Assembly (NCBI RefSeq): GCF_037975245.1
Contig: NC_092577.1
Span: 20,024,898-20,088,897, forward strand
Length of the DNA: 64,000 bases
Source: Apostichopus japonicus
Taxonomy: Eukaryota > Echinodermata > Holothuroidea > Aspidochirotida > Stichopodidae
Direction of reading: 5' to 3'
The notes beneath the pieces are model-generated. The model was not told the origin of the DNA. It worked only from the letters and a program-made list of their open reading frames with translations, and did no database searches. The position numbers and the translations under genes were made by a program. Each line of letters begins with the position of its first letter. Within the stretch, counting starts at the first letter, position 1. Positions 33,656 through 45,540 of this stretch are shown piece by piece.

Positions 33656-35435
33656 ACCCAGTAAACATTTTGACGTCGGATCGACGTCGGGTTTAGGTCC
33701 AGATGGTCGGTTAAACGTTGGTGTCCAACATAAGTGCTAGTTCAGAGGTCGGATTGACGTCCCAAATTAATCCTTTCACTATTAGACGTCCTAACGACGG
33801 CGGATGGACGTTTGTTAATATCGTAGTTATATAAAGGTAGTCTTTTCGACGTCGGATGACAGCCCTTTGATATACGTCGCGTTTTAATGGTCCATCCGAC
33901 GCCGAAATGACCTATTATAATAGACCTATAATCAAATGTTCGTTGGATCGACGTCGGTTCAACTACGGACAGGACACGTCGCACTGAAAACGTCCCTCCG
34001 ACGCTCAAACGACCAGTCAGAATAGCCTTATGATAAACGATATACCCCCACCGCATATCCTCAGAAACACAACCACATCCCCGACTACGTATTTATAACA
34101 CTTCCGTAGACAAATGTGCGTCGGCAGCGCTTTCATCAGAAGCTGAGCGAACGTGAAAGAGGAATGTCAGTTTTCTTTTTATGCGCTGTGCAAGACTATG
34201 GAAGCGCAGAAGGGACATTGCATTGAAAAGTTACCGACTTTTCTAAACCACAAACAACGGTAAATTGTCGAGTTAACGAGACGATAACGTCATAAAATTC
34301 ACAAACTTGGTATTGAATGTTGTTAATTTATTAATTTTCTGTAATTTGCTGAGTCGCACACTGAGTTGGTACTATCTCAAAAATGACAGAAGTCGGAAAA
34401 TGTTGACGAGATAAAGTATCTCCTTCAAGTTTCTGCAAATTGGCAGGCAACCAACTTTAACAAAACTAGAAATATATGAAAAATGTTGAGATGGTAACGT
34501 GATTCTAGAAATTGCCGTATTGACCGTACAACCGACGGATCTCGTTAACGGATTTATTTTCTGTAATTTGAAGAGTGCCAAACTTTTGGAAAGTCGGGAA
34601 ATTAACAAGAAAATTACTCTTCAATGATTTGACGAATTGCACTACATTAATCTCGCGAACATAGCGTTATATAATTGAGTTGAATTTTGATTACTCCATA
34701 GTGGAATTCAGTGTTGTTTTTTTTTATAATATTTACGAGTTGTAATTGTGCATCACGACACTTTTACGGTGTTCATAAGGGGACATTTCTCACACATTAT
34801 AGAATAACTCAACTTCTTGACAAAAATAGTAGTTCTGTCGAGATACTGACGCTTTCTTGACATGTCTGTCAAAATGCATATACCATTGGTTTAATTCTAG
34901 GTAGACTCTGGGCCACTGTATAGCCATGTAGTGCCCCCCCCCCCACACACACACAGAAACACTCATTTATAGGGAGTTTCATCCTCCATTTCCGGTCACA
35001 ATCTATTTGTTTGTTAATTTGGTGTGGGCGTTAGGGCTGTTGCCACGGCAACTCAATTTTAAATTGGAATTAATGTAAACAACATAAAAACAGTACGACT
35101 CTTTCATACCGTTTTATAATGTTGGAAAGACGTCCAATAAAAGTCATTTCAATGTATACCGAAGAGTCGGCCAAACGTCGGATCAACGAATATTGGACAG
35201 TTTCATCGACGTCTAATCGACGTCGACATTGACTGTTGGAAAGACGTCCAATGAATGTCGTTTGAACGGTACACCGAAGAGTCAGCCAAACGTCGGACCA
35301 ACGAATATTGGACGTCTGAATCGCCGTCGAATCGACGTTGCGCCACTTTGCAAACGGGAACGTGGGAGACGTCGGTCCGACCATTTCACGCGACCCAAAC
35401 CCAACGTCGATCCGACGTCAAAATGTTTACTGGGT
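33656..35435. mobile_element. 1.8-kb terminal-inverted-repeat element, non-coding
   Basis: The left end ACCCAGTAAACATTTTGACG continues to about 33698, and the right end is its inverse complement from about 35394 to 35435, nearly perfect over about 40 bp. The interior is full of CGACGTCGG and AAACGTCGGA words. Two direct copies of a roughly 120-bp block start near 35112 and 35234 (each with GAAGAGTC and CCAAACGTCGGA). No transposase and no clear target duplication. A MITE-like DNA element of unassigned superfamily. Confidence 0.8.
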
Positions 35436-35449
35436 ATATGCACAATGGC

Positions 35450-35760
35450 GTAGCTAGGGGATTCCCGAATTTAGGTTTTTTTTAATTTAGACGGATACAA
35501 CATTATACATAAAATGGAAATTAACCATTTCGCCTCGAGACATGTTTTATAAATTAAGGATCATTAGATGCAATCTGGTGCTATATTTTGCAACTTGAAG
35601 TAATTTTTTTGCTTTGAGAATTTAAGAATTAGAGTACTTAATAATTTTGTTTGAGTATTTTTTAACACTCCAAATCTCATCTGGGGGCACCTGGTGGCGG
35701 GAGGGCAAGTGCCTCGGCCCCCCCCCCCCCAGGCCACCCTGACAACGCCACTGCACGTTC
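35450..35760. repeat. Dispersed repeat with GGCGTAGC...C-run
   Basis: The block with ATTAGATGCAATCTGGTGCT ahead of ATATTTTGCAACTTGA recurs inverted at 43680-43830 and again at 43970-44040. It ends in a C-run (35710-35720) and GCCACTGCAC. Confidence 0.65.
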
Positions 35761-35993
35761 GCAATAGTGTTGATAGACTGGTGCTATAGCCTATCTCTTC
35801 CACGTCGCGTGCTCTTCGGATAAAGTGGCTTACACAAGAAAGACAGTGTTACAGCCCGTTCATGTTACATGAAATTGTTTTACCATCTTACCAAATCCTC
35901 CGTTGCCCCAAACAGGGTTGGGAGAATTATTACGGGCATCTCAATAGCCAATCGCCAGCTGTAACTGTTGTAAGTGAAGCCTAAACCACGCCT

Positions 35994-36204
35994 CGGGGAC
36001 TCGGTAGTCATCGGGTCTCCGGAGGCTCTGTCTGACAGCGACTCCGGAGACTCGGTGATCGTAGAGCCGAAACGTGCCACCGGGACGAGCTGGTACGACG
36101 AGATGGGGGAACCCTCTCTAAAAAGGTCGGCCTCAAGCGACGACTCAGACGACGATATGTCGTCTAGAGCTCGCTTGAAGCTTACAGAATCGTCGTCGGC
36201 GTAG
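35994..36204 (+). pseudogene. LINE copy C ORF1, C-terminal end
   Basis: Only the last 70 or so codons remain: acidic Ser/Asp-rich sequence (SPEALSDSDSGDSV, SASSDDSDDDMSS) ending in TAG at 36202-36204. The frame seems to begin at 35974, but those first residues belong to the target duplication and flank. Zinc knuckles were lost with the 5' truncation. ORF2 begins 20 bp downstream in another frame. Confidence 0.75.
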
Positions 36205-36224
36205 TTTTGCGTCATTGCCCTCTC

Positions 36225-39200
36225 ATGGCCCATACTTTTTCAGTTGCCACTTTCAACGTCAATGGCATGAGGGATCATCGCAAGCGCAGTCGCATTTTCC
36301 AATATTGTATTTCAATGGAAGTCGACTGCGTTTGCCTGCAGGAAACATATTTTGGAAGAAGATGTCCCTCTATGGGCTTACGAGTGGGGTGGTGGGCTGC
36401 ATGCTTCGTTTGGTTCGTCTTCATCCTGTGGCACTGTCATCCTTCTGTCACCTCGTCAGGCGGGTTGTGCCACTAGGGTGGAGACGGATCACGAGGGCCG
36501 ATTGGTTTGCATTCTATTCAAGTATCCACAGGGTAACATCTCCCTTTGCAATGTGTATGCTCCCAATCGGCCTTCTGCTAGACGAGAATTTTTTAACACG
36601 CTACCTTCCTTTGTTCCTGGTAGTGCACCATGTGTCATGGTCGGAGACTTTAACTGTGTCCCAGACTCGGGTCTTGACAGACTCGGGGCCTCTGTGTCTG
36701 CTAGTCCTGACGCTGGGATCACAGAATTGGACAGATTCACTTCGCCACACCATTTAGCCGATGTCTGGAGGCATATGCACCCGTGTAGTACGGTGTATAC
36801 GTGGATGGGGTTTAACGGAGAAGATTCCTCCAGGATAGATCGAGTGTATGCGCCCGTAAGTTTTAAATTTTCGGGTTGCGAGACGCTCAGCTGTCCGCTC
36901 TCTGACCATGACACTGTAGTAGCACGTTTTGTTTTGCCTTCCATTTTCCCGATCGGGCGGGGCCTATGGAAGCTTAACTGTCGGATTCTTGGCGAGGCAG
37001 AGTTCCGCCAAGGTTTCGAGACCAGGTACAAAGGATGGCAAACATTGAAGCCGGCCTTTGCTTCTACATCCCAATGGTGGGATGATGTCAAGTTGCGCAT
37101 CAAACGCTTCGCAATTCAGTATTGCGTGACCCGCGCACGGCGTCGAAGAGAACATTTTTCGAAGCTGTGCGCGGAGGTGAAGTTTGGCGACCCTTCGGCT
37201 GTCATCGCTTTGCAGACCTATCTCGATGAAAAGTACCACGGTGCCCGCGTCAGGGCCCGTGTCGAAGCGGTGGAAGCCGAGGAACGCCCTTCACTGAGGT
37301 TTTACCAGTCCGTAAGCTCATCGGCGTGTGACAGACGCGTCCCGTCTGTGCGCGCTACTGATGGGACCGTGGTTAGTGACCCTCACGGCATTGTCCGCGT
37401 ATACAAGGATTATTATTTGAGTTTGTTTACGCGTGGCAGTGTCGACTTGTCGGCACAGGCCGATTTATTGAAGGGAATCTCAAAAACCGTTCCCCACGAT
37501 GTCAATGATATTTTGGGGGGCGGAATAACCACTGTTGAGCTTTGGAAGGCGCTTTCGACGATGAAGAATGGCAAGTCCCCGGGTTCGGACGGGCTTCCGA
37601 GGGAGTTCTACCGAACCTTCTGGGCAATAACAGGACCCGACCTCAGAGCCGTCTTCGAGGACGCCTTCCAAAACGGACTGTTAAACGAAAGTCAACGTCT
37701 GGGCATGATTACTTTGCTGCCCAAGTCTGGTGACCCCTTGGACCCTCATAACAAGCGTCCAATCACCTTGTTAAATGTAGACTACAAGTTGTTGGCTAAG
37801 GCTTTGTGCAACCGTCTTGCACTGGCTATGCCGCATCTTGTGGGTGATCTCCAGACTTGTGCAGTGAAGGGTCATTGCATCCAGCAGAACTTGTGGTTGA
37901 TGCGCGACTTGACCGACTTTGTTATTGAACGAGATCTGCCATGTGCATTGGTGTCTCTGGACCACCAGAAGGCCTTTGACATGGTGGATCGGGGGTTTTT
38001 AATGAATGTATTGGAGACGTTTCAGTTGCACCCTGTTTTTCGTAAATGGATTTCTGTTTTGTATCAGGAAAGTTTCAGTTCTGTTATCGTAAATGGGTTT
38101 TGTTCGGAGGTTTTTAACGTGGAGAGGAGGGTGCGCCAGGGGTGCCCTCTGTCTCCATTACTTTGTTTTGTTTAGCGAGTCCCTGTCTCGTCTTTTGGAA
38201 AGGGACTCAAGACTTGTTCCATTCGTTGTGCCAGGGGGTGCCAAAGTGAAGTGCGTTCAATATGCAGATGACGTCACGTGTGTTATTTCGAGTCTGGGCT
38301 CCTTTCGTGCTCTCTCGCAGAATTTATCTATCTTTGAGAGAGCTACCGGGGCGAAGTTGAATCCGGAAAAGACAAAGGGCCTTCGCCTTGGTAGCTGGAG
38401 ATACAGAGACTTACCATTCGGTGCATCGTGGTCGGATCAAAATATCAAAATTAATGGTATATGGTTCGGCTGTGATGCACCTTGTGATGTAACCTGGAAC
38501 GAGAGGGCTGAGGTTCTTGAGAGCAGGCTCGAAACCTTTGGCACCCGCTGGCTTTCGATCCTAGGGAAAGTCACCGTAATTAATCGTTTTGTTTCGCCCA
38601 TCTTGTGGTACCCGGGCGCGGTGTATCCAATTCCGCGTCGCGTCCTGGTGCGGTTGGAGAGAGCGATATTTTCATTTATTTGGTCGGGTGGTACAGAGCT
38701 TGTCAAAAGGGCGCTAATGTAGCAAAAACTGGAGAAGGGTGGGTTAGGGGTGGTTCATCTGGGAAGTAAATTAACCTTTTTGTTATTTAAGCAGTTGTTT
38801 GTAGCGGTAACTGACCCACGGTTGCCTTGTTCATATTTTTTACGTTTTTGGGGCGGTTTGCACCTGCGTCGATGGGTCCCGGCGCTGTTTAGCAACAGAG
38901 AACCGCATAGTAGTACTCCAAACAGGGTGGTGCGTGTCATTTGCTCCGCCCTGATTGAGTTGCCCCCTGTTGACCTGTCACAGCCGGCCCTCGTTCACAG
39001 TTCGTTGCAGGATAGGGCCTTGAATGCAATTTTTGTCCAGGGACGTCATTCTGCCGAAGTATGGCGTTCGGTGCATTCAAGGCTGAATGGTGGCAGGCTC
39101 CGTGATCTTGCATGGAGAATTGCACACGGTGCCTTGGTGACGAACCTAAAAAGATACCATTGGCGATTGGGTGATGGACTGTGCCCGAGGACCGGCTGTG

Positions 39201-39612
39201 ACAGCTTAGAGAGTACCGCTCATGTTTTTTGGCATTGTTGCTTTGTAGTTAACTTATGGGAGTGGTTCCAGACCTGGACCGACCGTGTTACGGGAGACCG
39301 TTCATGGTCGGTAGGACAGGGCTTTATTTTATATGGGGTAGACCCTCCAGTTTGTTCGGTTGCTGTTTTGCATCGCATTATTTTTGTTGCTCTACTGTGA
39401 AAAAACATGTTTGGCGGAATAGATGTGATGTGGTTTTTAGGGGGAAATTTGCCAGTTGGCAGGCAGTCCTGGAGGCGGTGAAGTCTGATATTCGCCTTCA
39501 GATTGAAGGCGATTTTCGCTGGGGCTGCCTTTTTTGGACGCTGGTGTGCTGGGGAGGGGTTTTTCGTTTCGCTCCGTACTGGTCGTCCTTTTGTGGTTTT
39601 TTGAATGTTTGA
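36225..39612 (+). pseudogene. LINE ORF2: APE endonuclease and reverse transcriptase, decayed
   Basis: Begins MAHTFSVATFNVNGM at 36225. AP-endonuclease motifs follow: NVNGM, CLQETYF, a GDFNCVPD block near 36643, SRIDRVY and LSDHDTV. The reverse transcriptase has NGKSPGSDGLP (about 37570), KRPITLLNVDYKLLAKAL, VSLDHQKAFDMVDR, VRQGCPLSPLL and catalytic YADD at 38261-38272. The C-terminal CCHC block (CPRTGC...HVFWHC) lies near 39183-39240. Damage: frameshifts near 36350, 38165 and 39395 and an in-frame TAG at 38720-38722. About 1,130 codons, a normal length. It nicks target DNA and copies the element RNA in intact relatives; this copy cannot. Confidence 0.92.
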
Positions 39613-40009
39613 GTGGGGGGTTGGGCGTTTTGTCTCTGCAGGTCGGCGGGCGTATGTTTTATTGGCTCGCTTGACCTGAGTTTCGTTTTTCAGAATGGGA
39701 TGTTTCGGTAGTGCCGTTTGGCCGTGACGTTTTATATCCCGCATGGCGGGTCACGTAAAAAGCACTAAACCACGCCTACACCTTCCTTATACACTGCTTG
39801 ATTCGATAGAAAATGTTCAATGTAGGCAGATCCATTCTGTGTCACGTAAGTTTCAGTAGCCAATAACATAGGCCAACACTGACTAACACAACACTCAAAA
39901 AAATGAAGTGTTAAATTTGAATCGTGTTTGGATTAGGGATAACACCCACCGGGCTCAATTAACACTTCAGAAGTGTAACATAATATAACACTTTGCGAGT
40001 GTTGCCTTA

Positions 40010-40330
40010 ACAACACCCATACAAGTGTCAAAATAACACTTCCTGGTGTTGAAGGTACACTACAGGGAGTAAAATTAACACAATAAAGTGTTCATTTGTT
40101 AAAACTTCTGGGTGTCAACATGACACTTCAGGAAGTAAAATTAACACCATAAAGTGTTCATTTGTTAGCACTTCTGGGTGTCAAAATTGCACTTCAGGGA
40201 GTATAAGTAACACTCTAGTGCACATTTTTTGGCCTTCTGGGTGTCAAAGTTCTGCTTCAGTGAGTAGAATTACCACCATATAGTGTTCATTTGTCATCTG
40301 TGTCAAGATGATACTTAATGGACTCTCAAC
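40010..40330. repeat. 66-bp subterminal tandem repeat
   Basis: About five diverging copies of a 66-bp unit with AAAATTAACAC, AAGTGTTCATTTGTTA and CTTCTGGGTGTCAA; clear unit starts at 40071 and 40137. Confidence 0.85.
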
Positions 40331-41151
40331 ACACAATAGTGCTCTCTCGTTTATACTTCTGGATGTATATTTAACTGCTGGTTTGTAAAGTTTTACATGT
40401 TTATTATGTAACACAAATACAATACTGTTATGTAAAATTTTGCCAGAAAAGTTTACATCGCACCCGTTTAGTCAATATTTTATACAGGTTTTAGGTTAAT
40501 TATTACCTAGTAATTAGGTAAACAATATGGATGCATGTTTGAATCGCTCACAGCAGAAAGTTACATTTAAGAGAGAGCAAAAAGCAATGACAACACAAAC
40601 AATTCAGAATGTGGGATTTCAGCAATTAAACACCCTACTACCTTCCTATTCCAAAGGTCCATTTATTATATCCCATTAAATGTAAAACGAAAAATTTAGG
40701 CTATAAAAGTATTGTCTTGTGGAATTAAGTCAACTTAAAAGTGCCAACATTTTCAAATGCTACAGTGCAGTTACTTGGTCTTTGTTGTTGGCAAATGCCT
40801 TTTGGTATTCCAGATTAAACGCAAGAAACAACTCTTCCCAAAGTCAATTTTAAATAAGCAACAACTTTAGATATATGCTGATCCGTGGGATGAGAAAACG
40901 TGGAGTACTGTCTATGATGACTGCTACACTGCAGTTACTTTGTCTTTGTTGGCTCGTGCCTTTGGTATTCCAAATTAAACACAAAGACAAAACTCTTCCC
41001 AAAGACATTCCAAATAAGCAACAACTTTACATACATTCTGATCAGTGAGATGAGGAAACATGGAGTTCTGTCTATGACAACTGCTAAACTGCAGTAACTT
41101 TGTCTTTTTTGTCGGCACGGTGAGCATAAAAATGTCGAATCTGGTTGCGTT

Positions 41152-41445
41152 TCACACCACCAGGCAACTTGTAGACAACTTTTTGGAAAAATTCCCAGGC
41201 ACCGAGACTTGCAATTTGGTATAATTCAGATTTAACACGTACAATAATTTGAAGCAAACACCAATGGCTTCATAAATGTCCTCTGGGGTAGGGCATGTCT
41301 CTGGATGATCACAAATGACTGCTTGGGGTGTATTTTGCTTCCTCCAAAAAGTAACACATATTGCTGAGGTCTTTCTGAAATCTTTTGCAAATAGAATTCC
41401 AAGTTGATGCTTCCTAAGTAACAAAGAAAAGAAAATTCCCATCAT
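41152..41445 (-). pseudogene. Unassigned ORF fragment in the inverted-repeat element
   Basis: The 97-residue frame holds CPTPEDIYEAIGVCFKLLY and VLNLNYTKL. The pattern D.Y.AI..CF.LL.VLN..Y recalls a family of multi-copy animal proteins of unknown role often carried by transposons. I cannot name it. It may be an eroded exon; upstream and downstream parts are not seen. Confidence 0.3.
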
Positions 41446-42665
41446 AATGAAGTTGTGTTAAAACCTTCTTGGAGCATAAGCAGTTTTTTACATGTACCCC
41501 TCACAAAACATGAACATTCCTAAAGAAAATGCACACAATTTAATCAGTTGTGATTGTAACTTCTTCAAGTACGTTTGAATCTAGAAAGCCAGATGGCCTA
41601 TAGTGATTACTTGTCAAAACAGGAACTTGCATTAAACTTTCATCAGACAAGGTAGGCAACTTTTATAACCAACGCATCATGTTAACAATGCTTAAAACAA
41701 TGCTCACTCCCACTGTATGCAATTATGTAGATTCATATGAATTATAACAGCTAGATCACTTCCATAAGATAGCTAAATTATAGTTGGGCCTAGGTCTAAA
41801 AGTATCACCAATCCACATCAGCTTCGGCCTACTTGCTACAACTTACAAGCTAAAATGGCAATTAGTGGTAATGATATATTGCATTACATGAATATATGTT
41901 TATCCCTTATTGAACATATAGTACCAGCGTAACTATAGGCCCATGCCCGATGCTATTTAAAATGCATTGTCTTGAAATAGCCTAAGTATACCCTACTAGT
42001 ACTAGGCCTAGTAGTACTACTTAAAAAAGTGACTCGCAGGGTATACGAAGTTACGGTTAACGCACAAAAAGGAATAGAATGCACTAGATTACAATAAAGG
42101 CCTACACCAAAGTCCTCCGTCCGTCCGAAGGCAATTCCGTTTAATGTTTACTTGTATGTAGGCTACACTGATTCGTTGACAATTATGAGTTGACTATGAC
42201 AAACAGCAGCTAGCCTATTATATTAACTTATAGTATGACTTTAACGTTAGGTCTACGTAACGCAAGCGATTCAAATGCATTCGTCTACCCAGCTTAGTCG
42301 TGGGTCTCTAAGCATATCTCGTTCTTGTCACGTACACTTACATAATATCAAAACATACCTTCGAAATTTAAAAACGTATATATGGCTGTGGTAACTATAG
42401 TACATTTAGTAACGATAAATGTCGACTGCTACAAGTATTGCTAGGTACGGTAAATGGGTGTTCACGGTACGGTGGTACCGTTTAAACACTTAATTTACAC
42501 TAAGAATCCAGCTGACAGGAGGTTTGACCAATCAGAATGCTCGAACTGAAAGTACACTTCTGCAGGTGTTAAAAAATCCACGCTACATAAATTATGTAAC
42601 CCTACTCAGGGTAAACGGTTACACCTGGAAAGTGTTAAAATTCAACACTCCATTTTTTGGCGTGT

Positions 42666-43180
42666 TATACTACCACCTCGTGGCCTGGCTGAAGGTAGCA
42701 GCGATTAACAGAAGACAATAAGACAGTATGTCAAAACTGTGGGTGGACGGAATGACACTTCGAGCGGCTGTTTTTTGTCACCATTAATTATATACTAAGT
42801 ATATATGCTGTCTCTATATGTATCATGTGGCCCAAAGTGCAATGTAACGGATACAGTCATGCTGTCATGATGTTTTAGTTATGTATCTGTTGTGTTGTCT
42901 ATATATGTGAGATATGACCCAAAATACACTGTAACAGATACAATAATATTGTGTGTATTAGTTACGAATAACAGTTACTAAAGCAAAGAACGTATATGCT
43001 CAGTAACTGTTTCGCTGTCTTTATGTGTAACAAATGTACTGAACTGCAACGTAACTGATATACTTATTCTATGTATTAGTTGCGCTTTGAAGTATCTGTT
43101 ATGCTGTCTCTATATGTAACATACGGCCCAAAGTGCAATGTAACGGATACATTGAAGTTATGTATCATGTTTGTAGGGAT
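42666..43180. repeat. Tandem repeat of about 90-120 bp
   Basis: Blocks of GCTGTCTCTATATGTA then GGCCCAAAGTGCAATGTAAC and GATAC recur near 42808, 42893, 43014 and 43103. Confidence 0.7.
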
Positions 43181-45540
43181 ACTACTTATAAACTAAAAGC
43201 TAAGAGTACTTTAGACTGAGTAGGCTATTAACAAGTAATAACAATACTATAGCAATGTAATAGTACTTGACCAGGTTGATATACTTCAAATTTTTTTCAC
43301 AAGAGTAAACTGATCATGATTCCATTACATACTTAGAAATATCCAGTAATACTTTAATCATATTAAATGCAAAAGAAAGGTTTTACCTTACTGCAAAGAC
43401 GCTAAACAAGTTGAAGCATGAAGTTGAAAAAGTGGACTGTTGATTGTCCGGTGGACGGTACTGAAAGTTGTATTATCCGTCTGTGTTACTTTTGGAAGTC
43501 AGCAGAATAAATTCCTGAAAATGAAATTCAATTACCATTTTATTCAACACTGATCAAAAAAGGCATAATCAATAGCTATAAGACTCAGTGTTACTAAAAG
43601 TAAGAAAGTAAAATTGAACAAAATGTATTCATGTTGGAAGAACTACGTGAATGCAGTGCGATGCCTAAGTGTTGCCGAACATGGGAGGTGGATGTGCCCT
43701 CTCCAAAAACATTGTGCCCCCCACCCCAGATGAGATGTGGAGTGTTAAAAAAATTATTGAAATGAAAAATTCTTAAACATTTAATTATTTAAAGTTGCAA
43801 AATATAGCACAAGATTGCATCTAAGGACCCTTAATTGATCAAAAAAATCTCCAAGCAAAAGGGTTAATTGCTATTTTTGGTAAATTTGTTATCTGTTTTA
43901 ATGAAAAACATAATTCCAGACAGATTAATAATTCCGAAAAATAAGACAATATTTGAACGTAAACTTTCTTCAAGTTGCAAATTATAGCACCAGAATGCAT
44001 CTAGAACCCTTAATTTATATAAAAATTCTCAAGGTGGAAGAATTCATTTCTATATTTTTTCTTTTATCTGTCTCGATTAAAAACAAATTCAGACAGAATA
44101 ACCCAAAAATAACACAATTCTTCAACATAACTCATAATTGAAATTGAAGCTTAACTATATTCATTATGAAGAAATTGCAATTTCTTTACATGCTCCATGG
44201 AACAGTATGGTAGTTGCATACTTCTAGACTAACCTAGTACTTATATTACTAGTAAACTATACTAGACAGTTCTAAAAGTTTGTCAATTGCTTGAATATAC
44301 TGACCCTGGTTCCTGCCAACTCTGTACTACTAGAAATTACAAATTAATACTTGAACTGAAAGCCTTACTATTATTATGAAAAGATTTTTGCTGTAGAACT
44401 AATATTACTAGGCTAGCATACTTGACTAAGTTTGTTTAGTCACAAATCCTGATTCCATTCCAAACTAATAAGTATCCAGTAATAAAATTGACATTTATTT
44501 AAATTTATAGTAAATACAAAACAAAGGTACATACCTTACTGCAGTGAAACGGAACAAGTTGAAGTTGAATTGAATTATCAACAAAGTACTTGAAGAAAAC
44601 TGTCCTCTAAGATGAATGATGAATTATAGATATTGTTGAGTCTGGCTCTTTCTGAAGTTTGCAGCAGAGTGATCACCTGTGCTTCGATTCTACTATGTAA
44701 GTACTACTTACTTACTCCCAATCAGGTCACCCAGGGATTTGGAAGTTAGAACTCCCTGGTACTAGGGACACCAGCATCTTCTCACTCAACACAGACTCAA
44801 ATTTAAAACCCAAGCACTCTATCATTAGACTCCTTATAATTGATGATAATAGTTTCTGCATTATACCCTATGAAAAGGTCAAATTGGTCCAGTAGACAAT
44901 CAAGATGGATGTTTGTATAAAACATCTGTGAAAGTATGATTAATGATTATGGGAAAGTTGAGTAAGTCATGTATGGTACCTAGGGGGGTGGGAGGGGGAG
45001 ATACTATATTGGCCTGTAGTATGGAACTTCATTGGAGGTGTAGCAAGAGGAAATATTTTTACTGACCATGTTTATATGCATAGGTATTGCAACTGTTATC
45101 AATGTTAGTAGTCTCATGGTATTTTGAAAATGTGCCCCTATTTCTTTCACAAATTGTCTCAATACATCAGCCATGTTGGACTTTGTCAACTAAAAACAGT
45201 AACATCAGTGGGCATTTTTCTATCAATTAATACACTAACATAAGTGGGCATTGTTTGCCCATAAGGGACCTTAAATGACCTGACAGTTTTTATCAAAAAT
45301 GTTTTCCTCGATGAAGAGCACTCTGTCCTAAAATTGTTAAGTGCTCTAATGTACACACACAATGTAATTGCTAAAAAGGTATCAAAACCAACCTTTTGCC
45401 CCTCATAACTTGAGAACCGGGTGTCCGATTGAAGTGTGAGTTGGTTTCCTCTACATAGCACACAGAGCTCTATCTCATATGAAAATATTGACAAACTGTT
45501 TCTTTTTGCCCCCTTTTCCAAAATGAGCTTATAGGGTTAG
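43181..45540. other. Intergenic with dispersed repeat copies
   Basis: 43680-44110 holds two partial copies of the TAGCAC.AGA.TGCATCTA repeat also seen at 35.5 kb. No gene otherwise. At 45530-45546 there are two GGGTTA units, too few to be telomeric. Confidence 0.5.

Larger units (their letters stand above)
35994..39764 (+). mobile_element. Tx1/L1-like LINE copy C, 5'-truncated
   Basis: Bounded by a perfect 13-bp target duplication CTAAACCACGCCT (35981-35993 and 39765-39777). It starts inside ORF1, runs through the whole ORF2 (36225-39612) and ends with a 150-bp 3' UTR, a hairpin (CCCGCATGGCGGG nested between CGTGA and TCACG, 39723-39756) and a short A-rich end. It was mobilised by target-primed reverse transcription and later mutated. 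The reverse-transcriptase motifs place it in the L1/Tx1 group. Confidence 0.93.
39891..42665. mobile_element. 2.8-kb inverted-repeat element with AAGTGTT-rich ends
   Basis: The first 31 bp (39891-39921) and the inverse complement of the last 31 bp (42635-42665) match at 26 positions, with the core AAAAAATG.AGTGTT. Subterminal AACACTT/AAGTGTT words are dense at the left and recur at the right. No transposase and no target duplication seen. It begins 114 bp after the LINE's 3' duplication. A small frame inside (41152-41445, minus) may be a gene relic. Confidence 0.6.

Noticed and set aside
33244-33740. Several overlapping ORFs rich in Met/Tyr/Val or Ile/His/Thr on both strands
   Set aside because: They are translations of the CATA/TATACACA microsatellite and have no family features.
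39220-39744. 174-aa antisense ORF over the LINE 3' end
   Set aside because: Opposite the conserved C-terminal ORF2 and GT-rich UTR; no domain.
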